A stretch of 64,000 bases of DNA from an uncultured Flavobacteriaceae bacterium (GCA_934675205.1 CAKUPQ010000002.1:248001-312000), one strand, 5' to 3'; positions 8,569 to 18,071 are shown, counted from the stretch's first letter. Notes: a model not told the origin generated them from the letters alone. Numbers and translations are program-made.

Positions 8569-9414
8569 ATGAAAAAAATATTTATTACAGTAGTTTTATT
8601 AGTAACGGGAACGTTATCTTTTTCTCAAGTTCAAACTCCTGCAGCTTCACCATTTGGAAAAGTACAACAAACGGTTGGTCTTACGGAAGTTTCGGCAGAA
8701 TATTCAAGGCCAAGTGCTAAAGGAAGAAATATTTTTGGGAATCTTGTTCCTTTCGGGAAAATGTGGAGAACGGGAGCGAATGCCAATACGATTATAACTT
8801 TCGGAACTGATGTTATTATCGGAGGGAAAACACTTCCGAAAGGAGAATATGCAATATATACCAATCCGAAACCTGATTCTTGGGAGGTTTATTTTTATGC
8901 AGATACCCATAATTGGGGACTTCCCGAAAAGTGGAATGAAGAAAAGATTGTAGTGAAAACAACGGTTAAGCCGATTACTATTTCTAATTTTGTTGAAACT
9001 TTCACTGTCGGAATAAATGGCTTGGACAACGATTTCGGACATATAGAGTTGTCTTGGGAAAAAACTTTAGTTGCTATAAAATTTGAAGTTCCGACAGCAC
9101 AAATTGCCAATGCAAGTATCGAAAAAGCTCTTGCAGGACCTGATGCAGAAACGTTTTATAATGCAGCAAATTACTATTATCAGTCAAACGGAAATACTCA
9201 TAAAGCCCTTGAATGGATAAATGAATCCATTGGTATGAGAGGAAAAGATGTTCCGTTTTGGTATTTGCGTCTGAAATCTTTGATTCAGGCCAAAGCAGGG
9301 GACAAAAGAGGTGCAATCGAAACAGCTCAACGTTCTTTGGATTTAGCCGAAAAAGCAGGAAACACAGATTATGTTAAGCTGAATAGGGATTCTATTTCTG
9401 AATGGAGTAAATAA
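8569..9414 (+). CDS. DUF2911 domain secreted protein
   Basis: A 281-residue exported protein. The signal peptide ends near residue 21 (GTLSFSQ). Residues 25-160 match the DUF2911 pattern: SPFGKVQQTVGLTEVSAEYS, then SRPSAKGRNIFGNLVPFGKMWRTG and the beta-rich LPKGEYAIYT and WEVYFY strands. The C-terminal 100 residues look helical with a TPR-like repeat (ALEWINESIG, AIETAQRSLDLAEKAG). Function is unknown; proteins of this type are common in the flavobacterial periplasm. Confidence 0.75.
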   Translation: MKKIFITVVLLVTGTLSFSQVQTPAASPFGKVQQTVGLTEVSAEYSRPSAKGRNIFGNLVPFGKMWRTGANANTIITFGTDVIIGGKTLPKGEYAIYTNPKPDSWEVYFYADTHNWGLPEKWNEEKIVVKTTVKPITISNFVETFTVGINGLDNDFGHIELSWEKTLVAIKFEVPTAQIANASIEKALAGPDAETFYNAANYYYQSNGNTHKALEWINESIGMRGKDVPFWYLRLKSLIQAKAGDKRGAIETAQRSLDLAEKAGNTDYVKLNRDSISEWSK

Positions 9415-9429
9415 TAGTTTTTTGTTTAA

Positions 9430-9446
9430 AGTTATTAGTTATTAGT
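9430..9446. repeat. Heptanucleotide tandem repeat, unit AGTTATT
   Basis: 2.4 units of AGTTATT with exact 7-bp period, in the gap between the DUF2911 gene and accA. Confidence 0.55.
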
Positions 9447-9507
9447 CTGAAAGTGAATACTGTAATTGAACATTAACTGAGCACTGTAACTGCGACTGAA
9501 AACTAAA

Positions 9508-9537
9508 TTTGTATTTCCCAAAAAACTCGTATCTTTG
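9508..9537 (+). promoter_or_regulatory. Putative promoter of accA (TTTG-N18-TATCTTTG)
   Basis: TTTG at 9508-9511 and TATCTTTG at 9530-9537 are separated by 18 bases, matching the Bacteroidota -33/-7 arrangement. An additional TAAATTTG at 9504-9511 overlaps the -33 element. Confidence 0.6.
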
Positions 9538-9570
9538 TTTTTCCAACTCAAAACAAACTAATCTTAATTT

Positions 9571-10524
9571 ATGGAATATTTAGATTTTGAACTTCCGATT
9601 AAAGAGCTTGAAGACCAATTAGATAAATGTCAGGTTATCGGACAGGAATCCGATGTTGATGTAACCAATACTTGCAAGCAAATCGAGAAAAAGCTCGAAG
9701 AAACCAAGAAAAAAATATACGGAAACCTTACGGCTTGGCAGAGAGTTCAGCTTTCCCGACACCCGAACAGACCTTACACGTTAGAGTATATTCAGAATTT
9801 GTGTGGAGATACTTTTTTGGAACTTTTCGGAGACAGAGGAGTGAAAGATGACAAGGCAATGGTAGGAGGTCTTGGCAAAATTGACGGACAATCATATATG
9901 ATTATCGGACAACAAAAAGGAGTCAATACCAAAATGCGTCAGTACCGTAACTTCGGAATGCCAAACCCTGAAGGATACCGAAAAGCATTACGCTTGATGA
10001 AAATGGCAGAAAAATTCGGAATTCCCGTAATTACTTTGGTGGATACTCCGGGAGCTTATCCGGGATTAGAGGCAGAAGAAAGAGGACAGGGAGAGGCGAT
10101 TGCAAGGAATATTTTGGAAATGTCTCGCTTGAAAGTTCCGATCATTACGATTATTATCGGAGAGGGAGCATCGGGAGGAGCGTTGGGAATCGGAGTAGGA
10201 GACAGGGTTTATATGCTTGAAAACACTTGGTATTCAGTTATTTCTCCTGAATCTTGTTCTTCAATTCTCTGGAGAAGTTGGGAACACAAAGAGGCAGCAG
10301 CAGAGGCTCTGAAACTGACTGCTTTCGATATGAAGAAAAACGGATTGATTGATGATATTATTTCCGAACCGCTTGGAGGAGTTCATTATGACAAACCAAC
10401 GACTTTTAAAACGGTTCAGAAATACATTACTAAAGCTTATAAGGAGTTGAGTAAATTATCAACAGAAAAATTAGTCGAAGAACGAATGGAAAAATATCTT
10501 GAAATGGGAGAATTCAAAGGCTAA
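9571..10524 (+). CDS. accA: Acetyl-CoA carboxylase carboxyltransferase subunit alpha
   Basis: A 317-residue alpha subunit of the carboxyltransferase that moves the carboxyl group from biotin to acetyl-CoA, forming malonyl-CoA for fatty-acid synthesis. Recognised by the N-terminal helical segment, [47 protein letters not shown] and the [15 protein letters not shown] oxyanion region. Length is typical. Expressed from its own promoter and followed by a strong terminator; accB, accC and accD are not in the window. Confidence 0.96.
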   Translation: MEYLDFELPIKELEDQLDKCQVIGQESDVDVTNTCKQIEKKLEETKKKIYGNLTAWQRVQLSRHPNRPYTLEYIQNLCGDTFLELFGDRGVKDDKAMVGGLGKIDGQSYMIIGQQKGVNTKMRQYRNFGMPNPEGYRKALRLMKMAEKFGIPVITLVDTPGAYPGLEAEERGQGEAIARNILEMSRLKVPIITIIIGEGASGGALGIGVGDRVYMLENTWYSVISPESCSSILWRSWEHKEAAAEALKLTAFDMKKNGLIDDIISEPLGGVHYDKPTTFKTVQKYITKAYKELSKLSTEKLVEERMEKYLEMGEFKG

Positions 10525-10547
10525 CCTTTCATTTTCAATGTATTTAG

Positions 10548-10575
10548 AAATCCGAAATTTTTAAGTTTCGGATTT
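10548..10575 (+). terminator. Intrinsic terminator after accA
   Basis: A 10-bp stem AAATCCGAAA/TTTCGGATTT with an 8-base loop, followed by TTTTT. Confidence 0.85.
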
Positions 10576-10678
10576 TTTTATGTTATCAACAGAAAAAATG
10601 AGTTATTAAAAAACTATTAACAGGTTTTTGCCAATAACTCAACTCGGTTTACCGTTATAATTTAGTTACTTTCGCATT

Positions 10679-12226
10679 ATGGAAAACGCAAAAAATATAA
10701 ATCCGATGCGTTCGGAAAAAACAAGAATTATCAATTTAGAAAAAGGAAAAATACAGCCGCAAGCCCTTGATTTAGAGGAAGCTGTATTGGGTGCAATGAT
10801 GATTGATAAAAAAGGAGTTGATGATGTAATCGACCTTTTAAAGCCCGAAGTGTTCTATAAGGAAGCCCATCAGTATATCTTTGAGGCTATTGATTATCTG
10901 TTTAAAGACGGACAACCGATTGACTTATTAACAGTTTCGGCACAACTCCGAAAAAGTGGAAAATTAGACCTTGCAGGAGGTGATTTTTACCTGATTGGAC
11001 TGACTCAAAAAATATCATCTTCGGCTCATATTGAATTTCACGCACGAATTATTTTGCAGAAATTCATTCAACGAAGTTTGATTCAGATTTCGTCTGAAAT
11101 TATCGAAGATTGTTTTGATGAAACGATTGATGTTTTTGATTTATTGGACAAATCGGAAACCAAATTTTATGACGTAACTCAAGGAAATATCAAAAAGAGT
11201 TCCGAAACAGCACAGGATTTGGTTATCCAAGCCAAAAAACGGATTGAGGAAATTGCAGGAAAAGAAGGAATGAGCGGAGTAGCAACTGGATTTACAAAGT
11301 TGGACGAACTTACTTCGGGTTGGCAACCGAGTGATTTGATTATTATGGCGGCAAGACCAGGGATGGGAAAAACGGCTATGGTACTTTCGATGGCTCGAAA
11401 TATTGCGATTGATTATAATAATCCGGTAGCTGTTTTTTCGTTGGAAATGTCTTCTGTTCAGTTGATTACGAGATTGATTTCGTCTGAAACAGGGCTTACT
11501 TCCGAAAAATTAAGAACCGGAAAATTAGAAAAACACGAATGGGAACAACTCAATACCAAAGTAAAAGATTTGGAAAAAGCCCCTTTATATATTGATGACA
11601 CCCCTTCGCTTTCGATTTTTGATCTGCGGGCAAAAGCAAGACGTTTGCATTCACAACACGGAATTAAATTGATAATTATTGATTATCTGCAATTGATGAC
11701 AGCCGGAAACAACGGAAAAGGAGGAGGAAACCGAGAACAGGAAATCTCGACTATTTCGCGGAATCTCAAAGCCTTGGCAAAGGAATTGAGCATTCCGATT
11801 ATTGCACTTTCACAGCTTTCTCGTGCGGTTGAAACCCGTACCGGCTCGAAACGTCCGTTACTTTCGGATTTGAGGGAATCGGGAGCAATCGAGCAAGATG
11901 CTGATATTGTGTCGTTTATTTATCGTCCTGAATATTATAAAATTGACCAATGGGACGATGACGAGCAATCTCCGACCAAAGACCAAGCGGAATTTATCAT
12001 TGCCAAGCACAGAAACGGAGGTTTAGATAGTATTCGTTTGAAATTTGAAGGGAAATTTGGTAAATTTGGCAACCTTGATGATTTCGGTTTTGATTTCGGA
12101 GCTTTACCTTCAAAAATGAATATCGAAGATTTAACTGCAAATCTTCCGACACCAAATGAAGCTTTCGGAAGTAGTGCATCATCTTCGATGAATGACGAAA
12201 ACGAAGATTCGGAGGTACCGTTCTAA
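10679..12226 (+). CDS. dnaB: Replicative DNA helicase DnaB
   Basis: A 515-residue hexameric helicase that unwinds DNA ahead of the replisome. The N-terminal DnaB domain begins at PQALDLEEAVLGAMMIDKKG. The RecA-like ATPase domain has Walker A (ARPGMGKTA, about residue 226), Walker B (LIIIDYLQLM) and the ISRNLKALAKELSIPIIALSQL-type region near residue 365. The C-terminus is a Ser/Asn/Asp-rich acidic tail (GSSASSSMNDENEDSE). It precedes an exonuclease gene by 40 bases, plausibly in one operon. Confidence 0.95.
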   Translation: MENAKNINPMRSEKTRIINLEKGKIQPQALDLEEAVLGAMMIDKKGVDDVIDLLKPEVFYKEAHQYIFEAIDYLFKDGQPIDLLTVSAQLRKSGKLDLAGGDFYLIGLTQKISSSAHIEFHARIILQKFIQRSLIQISSEIIEDCFDETIDVFDLLDKSETKFYDVTQGNIKKSSETAQDLVIQAKKRIEEIAGKEGMSGVATGFTKLDELTSGWQPSDLIIMAARPGMGKTAMVLSMARNIAIDYNNPVAVFSLEMSSVQLITRLISSETGLTSEKLRTGKLEKHEWEQLNTKVKDLEKAPLYIDDTPSLSIFDLRAKARRLHSQHGIKLIIIDYLQLMTAGNNGKGGGNREQEISTISRNLKALAKELSIPIIALSQLSRAVETRTGSKRPLLSDLRESGAIEQDADIVSFIYRPEYYKIDQWDDDEQSPTKDQAEFIIAKHRNGGLDSIRLKFEGKFGKFGNLDDFGFDFGALPSKMNIEDLTANLPTPNEAFGSSASSSMNDENEDSEVPF

Positions 12227-12266
12227 ACATTAAACGGAAATAAAATATACATTATACAAAAAATAA

Positions 12267-13040
12267 ATGGAATTAAAACTCAACCGACCTATCTGCTTTT
12301 TTGATTTAGAAACCACAGGAATTGATGTAGTTAAAGACAGAATTGTAGAAATCGCTATACTAAAAATTTTTCCGAACGGAAATAAAGAAAGTAAAACGTG
12401 GCTTGTGAATCCGACTGTTCCGATTCCTCCTCATTCTACTGCTGTTCACGGAATTACAGATGAAAAAGTAGCTAACGAACCAACTTTCAAGGAACTTGCT
12501 CCACAAATCCATAATATGATTAAAGATTCAGATTTGGCAGGATATAATTCCGACCGCTTTGATATTCCGCTTTTGGTAGAGGAATTATTGAGAGCAGAAA
12601 TAGATTTTGATTTAAAAAATCGTGTTTCGGTTGATGTACAGACGATTTTCCACAAAAAAGAAGAACGAACACTAAGTGCTGCTTATAAGTTTTATTGTAA
12701 CGAAACTTTGGAAAATGCTCATAGTGCAGCAGCAGACACTAATGCTACCTACGAAATTCTGAAAGCTCAACTCGACCGTTATGACGATTTAGAAAATGAT
12801 ATGAAGTCGTTATCGGAATTTACAACCCGAAAAAAAGCAGTTGATTTTGCCGGATTTATTGCTTTTAACGACAAAGACGAAGAGGTTTTTACTTTCGGTA
12901 AACACAAAGGAGCAAAAGTTGAGGAAATTTTAGAAAAAGAACCGGGTTATTTTGGTTGGCTTTTGAATGCTGATTTTCCGCTTTATACCAAAAAGGTGTT
13001 GACCGGAATTAAGTTAAGGAAATTGAATACTAAAATTTAG
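12267..13040 (+). CDS. DEDDh 3'-5' exonuclease with ExoX-like C-terminal domain
   Basis: A 257-residue exonuclease of the DNA polymerase III epsilon type. ExoI/II/III motifs are FFDLETTGID (D13, E15), YNSDRFDIPLL and HSAAADTNA (His and Asp of DEDDh). Residues from about 208 form a separate C-terminal module, FTFGKHKGAKVEEIL...YFGWLL, seen in ExoX-like exonucleases. Its exact role (proofreading partner or repair/RNA trimming) cannot be read from sequence. It sits between dnaB and a FAA-hydrolase gene. Confidence 0.85.
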   Translation: MELKLNRPICFFDLETTGIDVVKDRIVEIAILKIFPNGNKESKTWLVNPTVPIPPHSTAVHGITDEKVANEPTFKELAPQIHNMIKDSDLAGYNSDRFDIPLLVEELLRAEIDFDLKNRVSVDVQTIFHKKEERTLSAAYKFYCNETLENAHSAAADTNATYEILKAQLDRYDDLENDMKSLSEFTTRKKAVDFAGFIAFNDKDEEVFTFGKHKGAKVEEILEKEPGYFGWLLNADFPLYTKKVLTGIKLRKLNTKI

Positions 13041-13057
13041 ACTTCGGACTAAAAATT

Positions 13058-13663
13058 ATGAAAATAATCTGCATCGGACGCAATTACGTCAATCATATTT
13101 CTGAACTCGGGAACGAAAAGCCCGAAGAACCTGTTATTTTTATGAAGCCTGATACGGCTTTGCTGAAAGAGGGAGATTTTTATATACCTGATTTTTCGGA
13201 AGATGTGCATCACGAAATCGAAATTGTAGTCAAAATTTCAAAAGTCGGGAAACATATCGAACCAAAATTTGCTCATAAATATTATAACGAAATTTCAGTC
13301 GGAATTGATTTTACAGCTCGGGACGTTCAACAAAAACTAAAAGAAAAAGGTCTTCCGTGGGAAAAATCCAAAGCTTTTGACGGAAGTGCAGTTGTCGGGA
13401 ATTTTGTTTCGGTTTCGGATTTTTTTGTAGAGAATATTGGTTTTGAATTGCTCAAAAATGGGATTTCCCAACAAATCGGAAGCACCAATCAGATGATTTG
13501 GAAAATAGACGAACTGATTGCTTATGTGTCGCAATATTTTACCCTCAAAACAGGTGATTTAATTTTTACAGGAACTCCAAGTGGAATTTCAAAAGTGGAG
13601 GTAAATGATGTTTTAGAAGGGTTTTTAGAAGGCAATCGACTTTTTAAAGTAAATATTAAATAA
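13058..13663 (+). CDS. Fumarylacetoacetate hydrolase family protein
   Basis: A 201-residue single-domain member of the FAA hydrolase family (acylpyruvase/oxaloacetate-decarboxylase type). It shows the conserved start IICIGRNYVNHISELGN, the metal-binding HHEIEIVVKI and GIDFTARDVQ, and the C-terminal GDLIFTGTPSGISKV. These Mg2+ enzymes hydrolyse C-C bonds of acylpyruvates or decarboxylate oxaloacetate; the substrate here is undetermined. It starts 18 bases after the exonuclease stop and is probably co-transcribed. Confidence 0.88.
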   Translation: MKIICIGRNYVNHISELGNEKPEEPVIFMKPDTALLKEGDFYIPDFSEDVHHEIEIVVKISKVGKHIEPKFAHKYYNEISVGIDFTARDVQQKLKEKGLPWEKSKAFDGSAVVGNFVSVSDFFVENIGFELLKNGISQQIGSTNQMIWKIDELIAYVSQYFTLKTGDLIFTGTPSGISKVEVNDVLEGFLEGNRLFKVNIK

Positions 13664-13696
13664 TATGTCACAACAATTTTATCTCAATGAAAAACG

Positions 13697-13704
13697 TAAA
13701 TTTG
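13697..13704 (+). promoter_or_regulatory. Putative -7 promoter element (TAAATTTG)
   Basis: Exact TAnnTTTG match 47 bases before the ATG of the secreted Ig/cadherin-like protein. Confidence 0.45.
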
Positions 13705-13750
13705 TCAAATTGTTAAGATTTATAAATTGTTTTGATTCAAAAAAACAGGT

Positions 13751-15250
13751 ATGAATATAAAGTTATTTCGATTTTTAATAGTTCTGACCGCTTTATTATT
13801 GTTTAGTAACCTTGCTAATGCACAACTTCCCGTAACCCGAATATATACTGATTATAACCCTACAACATTTACGTATGACCCTCCCGGAACAGGTGTTCTT
13901 TGGGATTCACAAACGAATACTGCGGCAATAAGCAGACCAAGGAATCAGCATCACCTTTTAGGTTTTGTCTGGAACGGTGTTACATATTCAACAGGAATTG
14001 ACGATGCCAAACTGACAAATGCAGGATTAACATTTATGCCTACTACTTTTCAGGCACTTCCGGTAGTAGATTTTGTGCCTAGCGGAGGTGGTAGTATTTT
14101 TGTTCAGCTTGGAGAGCGTTGGGACGGGGTTGCAGGTGGAATAACAGGATCTTTAAATACTAATGTACTTCCTCTTCCTTTTACAGTTCCTGTGGGAGTA
14201 GCTCCTGTGCTTACTCACGGATTGCAAGGATTGGATTTGGGTTCAGCTATTACTAATGTTCCGGCTACTTCTCCACTTACCTTTAATTTTGGAGCGATTA
14301 CTGACCCATCTCAAATTGGCGATAATATTCCGGATATTATAGTTACCCAAATGGCACAGCCAAGCAGTATTCTTGATGAAATATGGTTTGAAGACGGAAG
14401 TGGAAATATAATCGGAAATGTTTTATCAATAAACTTTAATAATATATCTCACGTAGGAGATTGGTATGCTGATTTTTATGTACCCACAAACGGACATATT
14501 ACAGCTAATAGCTGGATTAATGGTGTAAGACAAATAAGACTTTGGGCTGCCCGTGCAAGTGATTTTGGGCTTACGGCTGCTAACTTCTCTGCTGCATTAG
14601 TTTTAAAGTACCATCTTAAAGGTTCAAGTGATCCAGCTTTTATTGCTTATAATACTAACTTTATAACATTAGCAGCTGCAAATAATGATTCAGCAAACAC
14701 TATGGTCAATCAGTCTGTGTCTATTAATGTTTTGGCTAATGATAATCCGAATAATTATCCGGTATTGTCAAGTTTTACTCTTCCTTCTGCTACTACGACT
14801 CAAGGAGGAACGGTTTCCCATATTAATGGTACTGTAACTTATACACCTCCGCTAGATTTTGTGGGTTTCGATACTTTTACGTATCAAATATGTATTAATA
14901 CAGGAGGTAATGTTTCTTGTGACAGCGCTACGGTGACAGTTATGGTATATCAAAATAATTATACAGTATGTTCAGGGAAAAATATTACACTTATGGCTTA
15001 TGCACCCGTAGTTGGTACTTATAATTATGTATGGACTCTTCCTTCTGGAGCTACTATTTCTGGTACTTCTCCTAATGGTACTTTTTCTTTGCCTCTTACT
15101 AATGCTAACCCAGCTCAAATAGGAGTTTATGGACTAGAAGTAACTAATGTGAATGCTGCCACTGAATTTTATTCCTATAATATTACATTAGGTCTTAATA
15201 AGCATTGTAATATGATGACCAACCCAATGATTAGAATTAAAGTAAAATAA
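13751..15250 (+). CDS. Secreted protein with cadherin-like/Ig-like domains
   Basis: A 499-residue exported protein with a signal peptide ending near residue 25 (LANAQ). Residues 25-310 are a beta-rich region of unknown type (G/T/N-rich). Residues about 312-400 form a Big/cadherin-like repeat recognised by NDSANTMVNQSVSINVLANDN and GTVTYTPPLDFVGFDTFTYQICI. Residues about 405-485 resemble an Ig/PKD-like domain (YVWTLPSGATISG). No canonical type IX C-terminal sorting domain was recognised; it ends MIRIKVK. Likely a surface or secreted adhesin-like protein. Its codons are less GGA-biased than those of core genes. Confidence 0.65.
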   Translation: MNIKLFRFLIVLTALLLFSNLANAQLPVTRIYTDYNPTTFTYDPPGTGVLWDSQTNTAAISRPRNQHHLLGFVWNGVTYSTGIDDAKLTNAGLTFMPTTFQALPVVDFVPSGGGSIFVQLGERWDGVAGGITGSLNTNVLPLPFTVPVGVAPVLTHGLQGLDLGSAITNVPATSPLTFNFGAITDPSQIGDNIPDIIVTQMAQPSSILDEIWFEDGSGNIIGNVLSINFNNISHVGDWYADFYVPTNGHITANSWINGVRQIRLWAARASDFGLTAANFSAALVLKYHLKGSSDPAFIAYNTNFITLAAANNDSANTMVNQSVSINVLANDNPNNYPVLSSFTLPSATTTQGGTVSHINGTVTYTPPLDFVGFDTFTYQICINTGGNVSCDSATVTVMVYQNNYTVCSGKNITLMAYAPVVGTYNYVWTLPSGATISGTSPNGTFSLPLTNANPAQIGVYGLEVTNVNAATEFYSYNITLGLNKHCNMMTNPMIRIKVK

Positions 15251-15265
15251 AAAGGTAATGTTTTT

Positions 15266-15450
15266 AACCCGTTGGATGAAATTAAAAATAGATTGATTTT
15301 TTCCGTCAGTTCGAGTGATTTTTCGTAGTGAAACGAAGAAAAATTGTATCGAGAACTAAATAAAAATACTTCTCGATACAAAATTCCCTTCACTTCGTTA
15401 CAGAAATTTCACTCGAAGTGACGATTTGAAGTAATTTCACCCAACGGGTT
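15266..15450. mobile_element. MITE-like 185-bp nested inverted-repeat element
   Basis: Outer arms AACCCGTTGGATGAAATTA (15266-15284) and the complement of TAATTTCACCCAACGGGTT (15432-15450) match at 18 of 19 positions. Directly outside both arms lies GTTTTT (15260-15265 and 15451-15456), which could be a 6-bp target duplication. The inner arms form another imperfect inverted repeat, with TTCGAGTGA...TATCGAGAA at 15310-15355 facing TTCTCGATACA...CACTCGAA at 15370-15417. There is no coding capacity. The inner left arm has an exact 46-nt inverted copy at 19222-19267. Calling it mobile is inference. Confidence 0.55.
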
Positions 15451-15530
15451 GTTTTTATTTAATCTATAAATCTGTTTGTAAAGATTAAATAACTTTAAAA
15501 TAGAATGTAAAAAAATGCTGTAATAAAAAA

Positions 15531-15553
15531 GCCTTCAAATTTAATTTGAAGGC
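15531..15553. terminator. Bidirectional intrinsic terminator of rplS
   Basis: A 10-bp perfect stem GCCTTCAAAT/ATTTGAAGGC with a TTA loop, A-run before and T-run after, 27 bases beyond the rplS stop codon. Confidence 0.88.
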
Positions 15554-15579
15554 TTTTTTTATAATTTAAAGAAAGTAAA

Positions 15580-15933
15580 TTAGTTTCTTCTTTTTTCTCT
15601 AATTTTTGCTTTTTTACCAGTAAGTTCTCTGAAATAGAAAATTCTTGCTCTACGAACTTTACCTCTTTGGTTTACTTCAATTTTTTGAAGTGCAGGTAAA
15701 TTAACAGGGAAGATACGTTCAACTCCTACTGCTCCTGACATTTTACGGATAGTAAACGTTTCGGTAGCACCTGTTCCTCTTCTTTGGATAACAACTCCTT
15801 TGAAGAACTGTGTTCTTGTTTTTTCACCCTCTTTAATTTCGTAGTAAACAGTAATAGTGTCTCCTGCTGCAAATTCAGGGAAATCTTTTCTGGTCACGAA
15901 TTCGTCTTGTACGAATTTTACTAAATTTGACAT
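15580..15933 (-). CDS. rplS: 50S ribosomal protein L19
   Basis: A 117-residue ribosomal protein at the 30S-50S interface. Recognised by FAAGDTITVYYEIKEGEKTRTQFFKGVVIQRRG, spanning residues about 20-50, and GVERIFPVNLPALQKIEV with the basic tail RGKVRRARIFYFRE. Length is normal. It lies 83 bases downstream of rpsT on the same strand, unlike the rpsP-rimM-trmD-rplS operon of many bacteria. Confidence 0.97.
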   Translation of the reverse strand: MSNLVKFVQDEFVTRKDFPEFAAGDTITVYYEIKEGEKTRTQFFKGVVIQRRGTGATETFTIRKMSGAVGVERIFPVNLPALQKIEVNQRGKVRRARIFYFRELTGKKAKIREKRRN

Positions 15934-16016
15934 TGTTATTTAGTTTTAAAAGTTTTGAATCCAAACTAACATTCACGATTTTCGTCAGAGGTTAATTCAG
16001 AATAATATCAAAAAAA

Positions 16017-16268
16017 TTACAGAGTAGCTACGTACTTTGTTAATTTTGATTTTAGGTTTGATGCTTTATTATCGTGAATCACGTTCTTTTTAGCAAGTTT
16101 GTCAATCATAGCGATAACCAAAGGTAACTTTTCAGTTGCCTCTGATTTGTCTGTTGAAAGACGAAGTGCTTTGATAGCGTTACGAGTAGTTTTGTGTTGG
16201 TATCTGTTTAACACTCTTTTTTTCTCGTTGCTTCTGATTCTCTTTAAAGCTGACTTGTGATTTGCCAT
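16017..16268 (-). CDS. rpsT: 30S ribosomal protein S20
   Basis: An 83-residue, strongly basic small-subunit protein with the typical start [22 protein letters not shown], an all-helical pattern and the [15 protein letters not shown]-terminal segment. It lies between rplS and two tRNA-Glu genes, all on the minus strand, so tRNA and ribosomal-protein genes may share transcripts. Confidence 0.97.
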   Translation of the reverse strand: MANHKSALKRIRSNEKKRVLNRYQHKTTRNAIKALRLSTDKSEATEKLPLVIAMIDKLAKKNVIHDNKASNLKSKLTKYVATL

Positions 16269-16300
16269 TTCTTTATTGAATTTTTTAATGAAATAATTGT

Positions 16301-16371
16301 AGCCCGTGGGGGAATCGAACCCCCCTTACCAGGATGAAAACCTGGCGTCCTAACCGATAGACGAACGGGCC
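16301..16371 (-). tRNA. tRNA-Glu (anticodon TTC), copy 1
   Basis: Minus-strand cloverleaf: acceptor GGCCCGT/ACGGGCT with G1-U72, anticodon arm CCAGG-TTTTCAT-CCTGG giving TTC, T-arm GGGGG-TTCGATT-CCCCC, discriminator A. It is 71 nt, one shorter than the neighbouring copy, because the variable region between the anticodon and T stems is only TAA (three bases). It also differs in the D-loop and acceptor stem, so it is not a simple duplicate. Confidence 0.92.
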
Positions 16372-16379
16372 AAACCTTG

Positions 16380-16451
16380 TAGTCCGTAGGGGAATCGAAC
16401 CCCTGTTACCAGGATGAAAACCTGGCGTCCTAACCCCTAGACGAACGGACC
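16380..16451 (-). tRNA. tRNA-Glu (anticodon TTC), copy 2
   Basis: Minus-strand cloverleaf of 72 nt: acceptor GGTCCGT/ACGGACT, anticodon arm CCAGG-TTTTCAT-CCTGG, variable loop TAAC, T-arm AGGGG-TTCGATT-CCCCT, discriminator A. It lies 8 bases from copy 1 and would be transcribed first. Confidence 0.95.
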
Positions 16452-16528
16452 ATCGTTTTTGGTTAAAGCGAGTGCAAAAATAGAACTTATTTTTGAATCT
16501 CCAAAAACTTTTTTAAAAATTTTACGGA

Positions 16529-18007
16529 TTAATACGCTTTTGCGAATAATACTCTGCCTTGTGAGGGTTTGCCTGAATAAACACAAACTCCGTTTTCTTC
16601 TTTTCTGTTCAAAGGAATGCAACGTATGGTAGCTTTGGTCAGTTCTTTTATTTTTTCTTCGGTTTCTCCTGTTCCGTCCCAATGTGCAGACACAAAACCT
16701 CCTTTGTTTTCCAAAATATCTTTAAATTCTTCAAACGAATTTACCTCTGTTATATGTGTATTTCTATATTCAAGAGCTTTTCTGAAAATACTGTTTTGCA
16801 TTTCTTCAAGCAATGACTGAATATGAGAAATAATATTGTCTTTAGAAATAATGTCTTTGGTTAATGTATCTCTACGAGCTACTTCAAAAGTTTCGTTTTC
16901 CAAATCTTTTGGTCCGATAGCAATTCGTATAGGAACTCCTTTTAATTCATATTCGTTGAATTTGAATCCCGGTTTTTGATTGGTTCTGTTGTCGAATTTT
17001 ACGGAAATTCCGAGTTTTCTCAACTCTTTCACGAGTACATTTGCTTCTTCCGAAACTTTATCTAATTCTTCATCACTTCTGAAAATCGGAACAATCACAA
17101 CCTGAATTGGAGCTAAATTCGGAGGCAAAACCAATCCGTTATCGTCTGAATGGGTCATAATCAAAGCTCCCATAAGTCGAGTTGAAACTCCCCACGAAGT
17201 TCCCCAAACGTGTTCTAATTTTCCTTCGTTATTCGCAAATTTCACATCAAAGGCTTTGGCAAAATTCTGCCCTAAAAAGTGTGAAGTTCCTGCTTGTAAG
17301 GCTTTTCCGTCTTGCATTAAAGCCTCGATACAATAGGTTTCGATAGCTCCTGCAAAGCGTTCGTTTTCTGATTTTACTCCCTTCACGACAGGGATTGCCA
17401 TAAAGTTTTCCGCAAAATCAGCATAAACGTCAAGCATTGTTTTGGTTTCTTCGATAGCCTCTTTTTGGGTTGAGTGAGCTGTATGTCCCTCTTGCCACAA
17501 AAATTCGGCTGTTCTTAAAAATAAACGAGTTCGCATTTCCCAACGAACCACATTCGCCCATTGATTAATAAGTAAAGGTAAATCCCTATGCGATTGAATC
17601 CAACCTTTATAAGTATTCCAGATAATTGCCTCACTTGTCGGACGAACAATAAGTTCTTCTTCTAATTTTGCGTTTTCATCAACAATGAGTTTTCCCTTGT
17701 TGTTTTCGTCTGTTTTAAGTCGGTAATGAGTAACGATAGCACATTCTTTGGCAAACCCCTCTGCATTTTTTTCTTCTGCCTCAAACATACTTTTCGGAAT
17801 AAAAAGCGGAAAATAAGCATTTTGATGTCCTGTTTCTTTAAACATTTTATCAAGCTGTGCCTGCATTTTTTCCCAAATAGCATACCCGTAAGGTTTGATA
17901 ACCATACACCCTCTAACAGCTGAATTTTCTGCTAAATCTGCTTTAACAACCAACTCGTTATACCATTTAGAATAGTCTTCTCCTCTTTTGGTTAGATTTT
18001 TACTCAT
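16529..18007 (-). CDS. proS: Proline--tRNA ligase (type 3, archaeal/eukaryotic-like)
   Basis: A 492-residue class II synthetase charging tRNA-Pro. The compact form without the bacterial editing insertion, the length near 490 and the sequences [35 protein letters not shown] and [12 protein letters not shown] (motif 2 region) indicate the type 3 enzyme common in Bacteroidota. The C-terminal zinc-like/Tyr-ending domain finishes in LFAKAY. An in-frame ATG six codons further upstream exists, but [18 protein letters not shown] is the family start, so that is chosen. Confidence 0.94.
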   Translation of the reverse strand: MSKNLTKRGEDYSKWYNELVVKADLAENSAVRGCMVIKPYGYAIWEKMQAQLDKMFKETGHQNAYFPLFIPKSMFEAEEKNAEGFAKECAIVTHYRLKTDENNKGKLIVDENAKLEEELIVRPTSEAIIWNTYKGWIQSHRDLPLLINQWANVVRWEMRTRLFLRTAEFLWQEGHTAHSTQKEAIEETKTMLDVYADFAENFMAIPVVKGVKSENERFAGAIETYCIEALMQDGKALQAGTSHFLGQNFAKAFDVKFANNEGKLEHVWGTSWGVSTRLMGALIMTHSDDNGLVLPPNLAPIQVVIVPIFRSDEELDKVSEEANVLVKELRKLGISVKFDNRTNQKPGFKFNEYELKGVPIRIAIGPKDLENETFEVARRDTLTKDIISKDNIISHIQSLLEEMQNSIFRKALEYRNTHITEVNSFEEFKDILENKGGFVSAHWDGTGETEEKIKELTKATIRCIPLNRKEENGVCVYSGKPSQGRVLFAKAY

Positions 18008-18071
18008 ATTGAATCCGTTTGGCACAAATATTGTGCAATGTTAAATAATAAAAAAGTTCGACAAAATTAAC

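Larger units (their letters stand above)
15251..15579. other. Gene-free stretch holding a large inverted repeat and a terminator
   Basis: This 329-base gap has no gene. It contains the nested 185-bp inverted-repeat element at 15266-15450 and the bidirectional terminator at 15531-15553; the bases between are plain AT-rich sequence. Confidence 0.8.

Noticed and set aside
10600..10678. Replication origin near dnaB
   Set aside because: No cluster of DnaA boxes or dnaA/dnaN genes; dnaB is often far from the origin in this phylum.
16437..16682. 81-codon frame overlapping the proS 3' end
   Set aside because: Frame-shifted reading of proS and the tRNA-Glu leader; no independent support.
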